From: Candidatus Jorgensenbacteria bacterium
GTDB taxonomy: Bacteria > Patescibacteriota > Minisyncoccia > UBA6257 > GWB1-50-10
Assembly: GCA_011050075.1 (NCBI GenBank)
Contig: DRGK01000004.1
Coordinates: 1 to 42,914 of the forward strand
Length of the DNA: 42,914 bases
Direction: 5' to 3'
Shown here: positions 20,592 to 28,225 of the stretch, piece after piece
Position numbering within the stretch: position 1 is the first letter of the stretch
Layout of the letters: each line of letters starts with the position of its first letter
Made by a program: the position numbers and the translations under genes
Notes under the pieces: model-generated
Database searches by the model: none
What the model was told of the DNA's origin: nothing
Seen by the model: the letters and a program-made list of their open reading frames with translations, nothing else

Positions 20592-21503
20592 TTAATAAGA
20601 AGCAATAGTTTTTTCAATACCATCTTCAAAATCAGTTACCGGTTGCCAACCGAGCTCGTTGTGTGCTGCAGAAGTGCTCAGTGCACTCCTAAGCATTTCT
20701 CCTGCACGTACGGGCGCGTACTGCGGATGTTGTGTGTACTCTAATGCACGAGCAATAGTATCGAATACCACCTGGTCTTTTATTTCTTCTCCGCGTCCCA
20801 GATTTACGAGAATATTTTTATCACAATCGAGTGCGCGCATATTTGCATCCACGATATCCTCCACGTATACGTAGTCGCGTGTTTTATTCCCATCACCGAA
20901 GATAATAGGCTGTTTATTCTGCTTCATGGTTTCTGCAAAAATAGCGATAACCCCAGCTTCACCGTGGGGGTTTTGGCGTGGTCCATATACATTAGCATAA
21001 CGAAAGATAACATACGGTAAGCTGTATTCCTTTCCATAGTAGCGAATTACGCGCTCTGCGAGAAGTTTTGAGAGACCATATGGTGATGGGGGCTGTGCTT
21101 CCACGGTTTCTGGCGTAGGAATGTGCTCAATATCTCCATATATAGCACCACCTGTAGAGGAAAAGATGAACTTTTGCAGGCCGTGTGCAACCCCAGCGAC
21201 CAGTAGATTCACTGTGCCGACCACATTGACTTCCAGTGTTTCCGCGGGGTTTTCGACTGACTCAGTAACACTCGCAAGCGCCGCGTGGTGGTTTACAATA
21301 TCTGGCTTCTCTTTGCTGAATATGCGAGCAACCCGTTTCGTGTCGCGTATATCTGCTTTATAAAATACTGCATTTTTGTGCACATTATTACGTGTTCCTG
21401 TAGTAAGATTGTCGATAATAACAACTTCGTACCCCTTATTGAGGCACGCGTCTGCAATATGAGACCCAATAAATCCGGCTCCACCGGTAATGAGTATTTT
21501 CAT
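20592..21503 (-). CDS. galE: NAD-dependent epimerase/dehydratase (UDP-glucose 4-epimerase-like)
   Basis: MKILITGGAGFIGSHIADACL...YGLSKLLAERVI...YGPRQNPHGEAGVIAIF; start moved to the Met before KILITGG. Confidence 0.82.
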   Translation of the reverse strand: MKILITGGAGFIGSHIADACLNKGYEVVIIDNLTTGTRNNVHKNAVFYKADIRDTKRVARIFSKEKPDIVNHHAALASVTESVENPAETLEVNVVGTVNLLVAGVAHGLQKFIFSSTGGAIYGDIEHIPTPETVEAQPPSPYGLSKLLAERVIRYYGKEYSLPYVIFRYANVYGPRQNPHGEAGVIAIFAETMKQNKQPIIFGDGNKTRDYVYVEDIVDANMRALDCDKNILVNLGRGEEIKDQVVFDTIARALEYTQHPQYAPVRAGEMLRSALSTSAAHNELGWQPVTDFEDGIEKTIASY

Positions 21504-21550
21504 AGTCGCTTGAGATTGTACCACTTCCTTGGTAATCAGGGAAGATTACG

Positions 21551-21578
21551 TTGACTTTGGTATGCTCGATGGTATAGT
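21551..21578 (+). promoter_or_regulatory. Putative promoter of the DsbA-like gene (TTGACT-N16-TATAGT)
   Basis: TTGACT 21551-21556, TATAGT 21573-21578, 7 nt before ATG 21586. Confidence 0.6.
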
Positions 21579-21585
21579 GCGTATC

Positions 21586-22299
21586 ATGACAAACAGTAAC
21601 TCAAAACGGCGAGATTACTTTTTACCTGCAAGTATTCTTATTGCCGCAGTATTAGTATCAGGCGCAGTGATTTATAATGCGGGCAAGGGTACAGGAGAAC
21701 CCGAAAAGGCTGCAGTGCCGGTTAATACGAACAATCCAGCTGCGAACGTGGCTGCGGTGACTGCGGATGACCATATTAGCGGGTCGCTCGGTGCTCAAAT
21801 CACTATCGTAGAATTTTCCGACCTTGAGTGCCCATTCTGTAAAGGTTTTCATGAGACGATGCAGCGTATAGTAGATGACTATGACGGACAGGTTGCATGG
21901 GTGTATCGTCATTTTCCACTAGACAATCTTCATTCTAAAGCACGTAAAGAAGCAGAGGCTACGGAGTGTGCCGGTGAACTGGGAGGCAATGAAGGATTTT
22001 GGCGATATATAGACCGCCTGTTTGAAATTACGCCATCAAACGATGGTCTCGACCTTAGCCTCTTACCACAGATTGCTGAAGATGTTGGACTCAACCGAGC
22101 AGATTTTGAATTGTGTTTGGAGAGTGGTAAGTATGCAAATCATATAGAAGCAGATTACCAAGACGCGGTACAGTCCGGTGGTCAGGGAACTCCGTACTCA
22201 GTGGTTATTACGAATGACGGTGAGTATCAAACTATTCCGGGCGCATTGCCATATGAACGCATTAAACTCTACATTGACGAAGTATTAGCGTCACAGTAG
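21586..22299 (+). CDS. DsbA-family thioredoxin-fold exported protein
   Basis: N-terminal TM; VEFSDLECPFCKGFHETMQRIV (CPFC); GGQGTPYSVV; start preferred at ATG 21586. Confidence 0.88.
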   Translation: MTNSNSKRRDYFLPASILIAAVLVSGAVIYNAGKGTGEPEKAAVPVNTNNPAANVAAVTADDHISGSLGAQITIVEFSDLECPFCKGFHETMQRIVDDYDGQVAWVYRHFPLDNLHSKARKEAEATECAGELGGNEGFWRYIDRLFEITPSNDGLDLSLLPQIAEDVGLNRADFELCLESGKYANHIEADYQDAVQSGGQGTPYSVVITNDGEYQTIPGALPYERIKLYIDEVLASQ

Positions 22300-22300
22300 T

Positions 22301-22465
22301 ATGCGTTGGAATTACTGGGTACTTATTGGTCTCGGACTGTGGTCTATACTATCACCATGGATACTCGGATTTTCTAGTCTAAACTTAGTAACCTGGAATA
22401 GCATCACAGTGGGAAGCTTGGTAGTTGTCTTTGTTCTTTGGAACCTTGCGCCACCTGAAAATTGA
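22301..22465 (+). CDS. SPW-repeat-like small membrane protein (54 aa; below the ORF-track cutoff)
   Basis: Translated by eye: MRWNYWVLIGLGLWSILSPWILGFSSLNLVTWNSITVGSLVVVFVLWNLAPPEN*; SPW motif. Confidence 0.65.
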   Translation: MRWNYWVLIGLGLWSILSPWILGFSSLNLVTWNSITVGSLVVVFVLWNLAPPEN

Positions 22466-22525
22466 GCAGAAGTATGGTAGAATGGAGGCAAAGGTCGTTT
22501 CATAAAGAAATGGACAAAGAGATTT

Positions 22526-22804
22526 ATGTTTTTTAAGTTTCTAAAAGGTCGCTTATCTAGTAAGACAAACGACAAAAATACTATGGACACCACACAAATG
22601 CCTGATACGCCTGTGACTCCTACACCAGGAGAAGGTGATGTTTCACCAGCGGTTCCAGCAGCTACACCGAGTCCAGATGGACAGCCGGCTGAGCCGCAGA
22701 CGGAACCGTCTACACCACAGCCTGAAGCAGCTCCGGAGTCCCAGCCAGAGCAGCCAGCTGCTCCTATGGGAACTGAGCCGCAGACACCTGGACAAGCGGG
22801 TTAG
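22526..22804 (+). CDS. Pro/Thr/Gln-rich low-complexity small protein
   Basis: 92-aa ORF, PxP/QPE-rich, followed by a terminator at 22825. Confidence 0.55.
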   Translation: MFFKFLKGRLSSKTNDKNTMDTTQMPDTPVTPTPGEGDVSPAVPAATPSPDGQPAEPQTEPSTPQPEAAPESQPEQPAAPMGTEPQTPGQAG

Positions 22805-22824
22805 TAGATAAATGATATGCAATT

Positions 22825-22855
22825 AAACCCCTCCGCACTTTTTCGGAGGGGTTTT
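22825..22855 (+). terminator. Rho-independent terminator
   Basis: AAACCCCTCCG-cacttttt-CGGAGGGGTTTT. Confidence 0.85.
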
Positions 22856-22930
22856 GCGCCCACGTAAGTAAAACTTGCGTGACTGGCACTCGGAAGAAAT
22901 AGAAACTCCGTTTCAACTTCTTCCTCGTTT

Positions 22931-23003
22931 GCCCACGTAGCTCAGTTGGCAGAGCGATACTCCCGTAAAGTATAGGCCGTCGGTTCGATCCCGACCGTGG
23001 GCT
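22931..23003 (+). tRNA. tRNA-Thr (anticodon CGU), CCA not encoded
   Basis: GCCCACG/CGTGGGC acceptor, GCTC..GAGC D-arm, ATACT-CCCGTAA-AGTAT anticodon arm, GTCGG-TTCGATC-CCGAC T-arm; G1-C72 and C2-G71 fit Thr identity. Confidence 0.9.
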
Positions 23004-23005
23004 CA

Positions 23006-23716
23006 GTGAATTACAACCCAGACATTATTCATATCTCGGTATACGCCGGTGCTGGCGGCGAGGATGCAAAAGATTTTGCACGGATGCTCTTGCGCATGTA
23101 CCGTAGGTTTGCGGAGAAGAAGAAATGGAAGGTGAGGTATGTGCATGACGATACAATAGAAGTCCGCGGAAAAGGCACATATGACCGTCTTCGAGAAGAA
23201 GCAGGCGTGCACCGATTGGTGCGTATTTCCCCTTTTGATGCAAAGAAGCTTCGCCATACCTCGTTCGCGCTCGTGGAAGTATTGCCGGAACTTCATTATG
23301 TGAAAGCATCACAGGTGCATATTCCTGATAAGGATTTGAAAGTAAGTTTTTTCCGTTCGTCAGGCCCCGGTGGCCAGAATGTTAATAAGGTTGAGACAGC
23401 GGTGCGTGTAGTACATATACCGACCGGCATGAGTGCTTCTTCTCAAGTGGAACGTTCGCAGGCGGGGAATCGGGAACACGCCATGAGTTTACTAAAAGCT
23501 AAGTTAGTAAAGCTCATGGAAGAAAAGCGCGAAGAAGATCTAGGTAAATTGCGCGTGAAGGTGACACCTGAGTGGGGACATGAGATTCGTTCATATGTGC
23601 TTCATCCATATAAAATGCTTCGCGATGAGCGGCTGGGAATTAAAATAACAAAGGTAGAGGATGTACTCAATGGGGATTTGGACTTATTGATTACAAAATC
23701 TAAGAAGGTACAATAA
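23006..23716 (+). CDS. prfB: Peptide chain release factor 2-like protein lacking the N-terminal domain 1
   Basis: SPF anticodon-like motif (VRISPFD), GGQ motif (SSGPGGQNVN), prfB-ftsE-ftsX order; GTG start at 23006 preferred over 22997, which lies inside the tRNA. Confidence 0.85.
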   Translation: MNYNPDIIHISVYAGAGGEDAKDFARMLLRMYRRFAEKKKWKVRYVHDDTIEVRGKGTYDRLREEAGVHRLVRISPFDAKKLRHTSFALVEVLPELHYVKASQVHIPDKDLKVSFFRSSGPGGQNVNKVETAVRVVHIPTGMSASSQVERSQAGNREHAMSLLKAKLVKLMEEKREEDLGKLRVKVTPEWGHEIRSYVLHPYKMLRDERLGIKITKVEDVLNGDLDLLITKSKKVQ

Positions 23717-23729
23717 GGTAAGTGCTCAT

Positions 23730-24419
23730 ATGATAGTTTTTAAGAACGTCAGTAAAATCTACCACCAGAATGGCCGTGAATCGATAGCCCTGGATAAAGT
23801 TACGTTTAAAATTCAGCCGAATGAGTTCGTGTCTGTTGTAGGTCGTTCCGGTGCTGGTAAGTCCACTATTATTCGCTTACTGACCGGAGAAGAGAAGCCC
23901 TCAAAAGGGCAAGTTTTTTTTGGATCGTACGAGGTGGATAAGTTGAAGTCTAGTGAGTTACCGGAGTTTCGCCGCAATATCGGTGTCGTGTTTCAAGACT
24001 TCCGTCTACTTGAGAAAAAAACAGCATTTGAAAATGTTTCATTTGTACTTGAAGTGGAAGGAGTTCCGCAGCAAGAAATTAATGAAATTGTTCCTCAGGT
24101 ACTCAATTTAGTGGGTTTAAAAGATAAGATGTTTAGACTGCCGGCAGAACTCTCCGGTGGTGAACGGCAACGTGTGGCAATTGCCCGAGCAATGATTAAC
24201 CGACCGGAGGTTATTATCGCTGATGAGCCGACTGGAAATCTCGACCCGCTTAATAAGTGGGAAGTCATCAAGCTCCTGACCAAGATTAATGAGCTGGGCA
24301 GCACTATACTATTGGCCACACATGATAAAGAAATTATAAATTCACTGGGGCAGCGTGTCATAACCCTCAGTGACGGTCAGGTTATCAAAGACGAAGCGAG
24401 CGGTAAATTTATTGTATAA
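23730..24419 (+). CDS. ftsE: Cell division ATP-binding protein FtsE
   Basis: [49 protein letters not shown]; followed by ftsX. Confidence 0.95.
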   Translation: MIVFKNVSKIYHQNGRESIALDKVTFKIQPNEFVSVVGRSGAGKSTIIRLLTGEEKPSKGQVFFGSYEVDKLKSSELPEFRRNIGVVFQDFRLLEKKTAFENVSFVLEVEGVPQQEINEIVPQVLNLVGLKDKMFRLPAELSGGERQRVAIARAMINRPEVIIADEPTGNLDPLNKWEVIKLLTKINELGSTILLATHDKEIINSLGQRVITLSDGQVIKDEASGKFIV

Positions 24420-24424
24420 ATACC

Positions 24425-25330
24425 ATGATTACGATTTGGCGCATTATTAAATACGGATTTCAGAATTTGTTGCGTAACAAGTGGCTGTCGATTTCGACAG
24501 TGAGTATTATGATATTAACCCTCGTGGTGTTTGAGGGCGTGGTGCTCTTTAATGTGTTTTCCACGAACGCGATTGAGGCGGTTAAGGATAAGGTTGATAT
24601 CAGCGTCTACTTTAGAAGTAATGTTGCTGAGGACGATGTACTGAACGTGAAGCAAATTTTAGAGAGCTTTGATGAAGTAAAGGAAGTTGAGTATGTCTCC
24701 CGTGATGAGGCGCTGAAGCGCTTCAAGGAGAACCATGCTGGAGATGAGGTTATTACGCAAACTTTGGAGGAGCTTGATAGTAATCCTCTCTTAGCATCAC
24801 TGAATGTACGAGCGCTGGAGTTGAGTCAATACGACGCAATTGCTTCATATTTGAGCTCAGCATCTCTTAATGGAATGGTGGAAAAAGTTACGTATGCTCA
24901 GAACGAACTAGTTATTAAGCGCCTTGAATCAATTGTTGGTGGTTTAAATACTGCTATTTTAGTGCTGACGTTATTCTTAGCATTCTTATCGGTTATGGTG
25001 ACATTTAACACGATTAGCTTAGCGATATTTTCTAATAAGGAGCAGATAGCGATTATGCGTATCATTGGTGCTGATAATAAGTTTATTAGGGGTCCGTACA
25101 TTATTGAGGGCTTTATGTACGGAGTTGTCGGTGCGGTGATTAGTATAATGCTGTACATCCCTATAGTAAGTGCCGCTACGCCGGCGCTGGCTAATTTTGT
25201 GCCGTCGTTTAGTTTAGAAGAATACTTTAACAACAACATCGGATATCTACTGATGTATCAACTCTTTGTCGGTGCCGGTCTTGGTGTGCTCTCAAGCGTC
25301 GTTGCAATACGTCGCTATCTGAAATCTTAA
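24425..25330 (+). CDS. ftsX: Cell division permease FtsX
   Basis: Adjacent to ftsE; NLLRNKWLSISTVSIMILTLVVFEGVV; ISVYFRSNVAEDDV. Confidence 0.94.
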   Translation: MITIWRIIKYGFQNLLRNKWLSISTVSIMILTLVVFEGVVLFNVFSTNAIEAVKDKVDISVYFRSNVAEDDVLNVKQILESFDEVKEVEYVSRDEALKRFKENHAGDEVITQTLEELDSNPLLASLNVRALELSQYDAIASYLSSASLNGMVEKVTYAQNELVIKRLESIVGGLNTAILVLTLFLAFLSVMVTFNTISLAIFSNKEQIAIMRIIGADNKFIRGPYIIEGFMYGVVGAVISIMLYIPIVSAATPALANFVPSFSLEEYFNNNIGYLLMYQLFVGAGLGVLSSVVAIRRYLKS

Positions 25331-25357
25331 AACACCCGCTATTCAACGGGTGTTTTT
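25329..25357. terminator. Bidirectional terminator between convergent genes
   Basis: AACACCCG-ctattcaa-CGGGTGTT with T-run on + and A-run upstream. Confidence 0.8.
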
Positions 25358-26105
25358 AGTTGTAAATTCTTTTAATTTCTGCAACTACTGCACAGTGATC
25401 ACTGACGCCGCATTGGAGAGACACATTCTTAGTTTTGTAATGAGGAGTACTGAATAGTCCGTCTACCATAAGCGTGAGCGGTCTGGCGCGATGTAGTGTG
25501 CCGTCAATGCTCGTAGTGTACTGTTTTGGAATATTGTCTGTATATTGCTGTGCAATTGTGGTAAAAATTTCTCCACCGCGCGGTGCGTTAAAATCACCAC
25601 AGAACATAATGTCTTGTATATCAGCAAGAATGATTAAGAGTTTTTGAACTTCTTCTCTCTGGCGATCATTGGCTATTCCGTCTGGAGTCCAAGAAAAGTG
25701 TGTGGTGCCGATGGTAAATGCAGCACCGTTTTTTGTGACGGTGGTATAAAGCAGCATACGGTTTACCGTTTTCATATCTGCCCATACGAAGTTCGGAAGT
25801 GAATCTGGGTTGCCATAGTAGTAACGTATGGAGGGTTCAGTCATTGGCAGCGCGCTCATAATACCGATACCCATCGTCAAGGGTGTGCCAACTCCCTTTT
25901 CACCCTGGCCACGCAGAGTCATTGGCACGAACCGTGTCTTCATACCAAGTCCACGTTCAAAATGTGGTATATCCTTTTCAAACAGTTCCTGTATACACAC
26001 CACGTCCGGTTTACACTTTTGCAGGAAGTGGAGCACGAGATCAAGGTGCTTGCGTCCTTCAATATTAAGAGATACGAGCCGTATTGATGGATTTGTCACT
26101 GCCAT
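25356..26105 (-). CDS. Endonuclease/exonuclease/phosphatase family protein
   Basis: RLVSLNIEGRKH...PDVVCIQELFEKD...MFCGDFNAPRGGEIF...GVSDHCAVVAEI. Confidence 0.88.
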   Translation of the reverse strand: MAVTNPSIRLVSLNIEGRKHLDLVLHFLQKCKPDVVCIQELFEKDIPHFERGLGMKTRFVPMTLRGQGEKGVGTPLTMGIGIMSALPMTEPSIRYYYGNPDSLPNFVWADMKTVNRMLLYTTVTKNGAAFTIGTTHFSWTPDGIANDRQREEVQKLLIILADIQDIMFCGDFNAPRGGEIFTTIAQQYTDNIPKQYTTSIDGTLHRARPLTLMVDGLFSTPHYKTKNVSLQCGVSDHCAVVAEIKRIYN

Positions 26106-26231
26106 GGTTATTTTTCTTCAAATTCAAATGGAATACTTATTCCTTTTCCATCACATTCGTTTGGGATGATGCGTGTGATTAGAAGTATGATATTGATGAG
26201 AGTATTATATGGGTAATAACTAAAGAACACC

Positions 26232-26699
26232 ATGAACCAAAAAAGATTTTCAACTATACATAGTATCATTGTCGTTGTAATAATCATTGCCGCAGTAGGT
26301 TATTTTTCATTCATGCGGGAAACAGCAAAACCATTACTCATTGGCAACAACGCAATTTATGTATCAAGCGTAAAACCTGCCACAAACATAAAGGTAGGGT
26401 TTGCGGTTCTTGCGGCGGGCGGATACGTAATTATTCATGAAGATAGTAAAGGAAGTCCTGGAGCGATTATAGGAAGCAGTGATAGATTATCTCCAGGTGA
26501 AAACAGAGGTTTTGATATAGCTCTATCACGAGAAAGTGTTGATGGTGAAACCCTTCATGCAATGCTTCATTCCGATAATGGCGATGGCGTATTTAATGCA
26601 ATAGATGATCCGCCCATCAAAGATAGTCAAGGAAACATTATTTTAATGAAGTTTCAAATTTCAAATAGAGCGGAGGAGCCGGAGGCAATCAGTCTTTAA
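26232..26699 (+). CDS. Exported DUF7282-like protein
   Basis: Signal/TM N-term; GFAVLAAGGYVIIHEDSKGSPGAIIGSSDRLSPGENRGFDIAL. Confidence 0.5.
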   Translation: MNQKRFSTIHSIIVVVIIIAAVGYFSFMRETAKPLLIGNNAIYVSSVKPATNIKVGFAVLAAGGYVIIHEDSKGSPGAIIGSSDRLSPGENRGFDIALSRESVDGETLHAMLHSDNGDGVFNAIDDPPIKDSQGNIILMKFQISNRAEEPEAISL

Positions 26700-26726
26700 T
26701 TAGGACAACTTCACCAGAGCGCATAA

Positions 26727-26758
26727 ACAAACTCCCCTAAATTAATAGGGGAGTTTGT
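26727..26758. terminator. Bidirectional terminator between convergent genes
   Basis: ACAAACTCCCCTA-aattaa-TAGGGGAGTTTGT, perfect 13-bp stem. Confidence 0.75.
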
Positions 26759-26789
26759 GTTAATACAGTTTATTCGAAACTCTATTATT

Positions 26790-27623
26790 CTAGTTTGCCC
26801 AAATAACGTGAGTTATGAGCACTTGACCATTCTCTAAATCGCGCTGAAAGAGTGAGTTGTTTCCCTGCGCGTCTTGTTTAATGGCCTGACCCCACGAAGA
26901 CGGGTCATTAAGATCAATGTTTGCTCCAGCCAACGATGGCTTTCCTTTACCGCCACCATTTCCTTTACCATTTCCTTTTCCAGGCCCACTTCCACTATCT
27001 GTCGAATTCAGGTGTGCATATATTTCGGTCATCATATCCAAATCATGCTGATTCGGATGCTGATTATCTAATTGACCAAAAAGCGTACCGTCCGGGTCGT
27101 TTGTGTAATCCATACAAGTACCCAAGTTAGCATTACTAAAGTCTTCATCTTGATGACCTAGCCCAAATGTGTGGCCAACCTCTTGGCACATTACTAAGTT
27201 CCTCCAAGCCTGAGTATCATACGGAGAAGTATTAAAGTAAGTGTCATTTACCATAACCACTCCTTGTACAATGTGACCACTTCTACCTCTTTTAACCCAA
27301 ATAGAGGCTACGCCTAGCCACCCGTTATTTCCATACTCACCGTTGCAAACTTCAACGCGTCCACTGGTAGGATCGCAATTTGCGTTGCTTGCTCCCGCTA
27401 CAACCTGATTTCTTAGAACTGAAAGATTCCAGTCAGAAGATCCTCCAGCGAGACTATTGTCCCAAGCAAGAGAAGTTAAGTTATCGCCGAGTTCAAGCGG
27501 GCTAGCTATTGAATCATCGGTGGAAATGTCCCAGTGATATTTCCCCCATGAATGGCTAGCACCTGCTGTGCCTGCTACTAGAAGTAGCGCAAGAAGTGAA
27601 ATTAAAAATATCTTTTTCATCAT
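26790..27623 (-). CDS. Secreted matrixin-like metalloprotease with variant zinc motif
   Basis: Signal peptide; CQEVGHTFGLGHQDEDF...TCMDYTNDPDG...HPNQHDLDMM; HExxH present as QEVGH. Confidence 0.7.
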   Translation of the reverse strand: MMKKIFLISLLALLLVAGTAGASHSWGKYHWDISTDDSIASPLELGDNLTSLAWDNSLAGGSSDWNLSVLRNQVVAGASNANCDPTSGRVEVCNGEYGNNGWLGVASIWVKRGRSGHIVQGVVMVNDTYFNTSPYDTQAWRNLVMCQEVGHTFGLGHQDEDFSNANLGTCMDYTNDPDGTLFGQLDNQHPNQHDLDMMTEIYAHLNSTDSGSGPGKGNGKGNGGGKGKPSLAGANIDLNDPSSWGQAIKQDAQGNNSLFQRDLENGQVLITHVIWAN

Positions 27624-27698
27624 TATTGTCTATATTATTATCGACCTTGCTTTTATGTATTATAGCACATTGAGTATTTAGCGTATTTGGTAGATGTA

Positions 27699-27720
27699 CT
27701 CAGTAATCATAATTACTGAG
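27699..27720. repeat. Short perfect inverted repeat (9-bp arms)
   Basis: CTCAGTAAT-cata-ATTACTGAG. Confidence 0.7.
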
Positions 27721-27753
27721 CGATGGTTTTGTGATCAAATTATACTTTGTATT

Positions 27754-27822
27754 CCCTCATCACTTCGCTCCTCGGGATGATTGAAATTCTATGCTTTGCC
27801 TCTGGGCTCAGCATGAATTTCT
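27754..27822. repeat. Intergenic repeat-like element 3' of tRNA-Gln
   Basis: Minus strand reads GAAATTCATGCTGAGCCCAGAGGCAAAGCATAGAATTTCAATCATCCCGAGGAGCGAAGTGATGAGG, with GAAATTC/GAATTTC and ATGCT/AGCAT inverted repeats. Confidence 0.5.
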
Positions 27823-27828
27823 AATCAG

Positions 27829-27899
27829 CTGCCGGACAGGGATTCGAACCCCGATACCATGCTCCAGAGGCATGTGTCCTACCATTAGACGATCCGGCA
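27829..27899 (-). tRNA. tRNA-Gln (anticodon CUG), CCA not encoded
   Basis: TGCCGGA/TCCGGCA acceptor, GTCT/GGAC D-arm, CATGC-CTCTGGA-GCATG anticodon arm, CGGGG-TTCGAAT-CCCTG T-arm, G73. Confidence 0.92.
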
Positions 27900-27905
27900 A
27901 TTATA

Positions 27906-28154
27906 TTAAACGTTTTCAAGGTCTCTAATTATATACTCTTTTTCTTTTCTACATTCTTTAAGTTTTCGCTCGTAAGACCTTGCTTCTTTCTCTGATTTGA
28001 ATTGTTTTGAGAAAACTAATTCAAGTGGTGCGTAAAACTTTGTTGAAATAACAAGTTTTTTATTATGTTCTTCCAACCTTTCAGTAAGTCGGTTGGTACT
28101 ACCAACATAGTACCAACTTTTCTTAGAGCTTTTAATTATATAAACGTACCACAT
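27906..28154 (-). CDS. Small GIY-YIG nuclease domain protein
   Basis: MWYVYIIKSSKKSWYYVGSTNRLTERLEEHNKK...SEKEARSYERKLK; start preferred at 28154. Confidence 0.9.
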   Translation of the reverse strand: MWYVYIIKSSKKSWYYVGSTNRLTERLEEHNKKLVISTKFYAPLELVFSKQFKSEKEARSYERKLKECRKEKEYIIRDLENV

Positions 28155-28156
28155 TT

Positions 28157-28194
28157 TACCATTAGACCTGCCTGCGCAGGCAGGCGATCCGGCA
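28157..28194 (-). repeat. Duplicate of tRNA-Gln nt 1-20, split by an 18-bp perfect palindrome
   Basis: + strand taccattaga-[CCTGCCTGCGCAGGCAGG]-cgatccggca versus taccattagacgatccggca at 27880-27899. Confidence 0.95.
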
Positions 28195-28225
28195 TGCACC
28201 ACCGTATTGTGATATATAGCTGCGT

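Noticed and set aside
22997-23005. GTG at 22997 as the RF2 start
   Set aside because: It lies within the tRNA-Thr acceptor stem; GTG 23006 is just downstream and gives the same conserved protein.
23006-23716. Alternative genetic code (UGA recoded, as in some CPR lineages)
   Set aside because: Several clear genes end in TGA (for example 358-360), no in-frame TGA was seen in conserved proteins, and RF2 with SPF is present.
27903-27912. TATAAT just before tRNA-Gln (minus strand) as its promoter
   Set aside because: It abuts tRNA nucleotide 1, so transcription would start inside the tRNA; co-transcription with the GIY-YIG gene is more likely.
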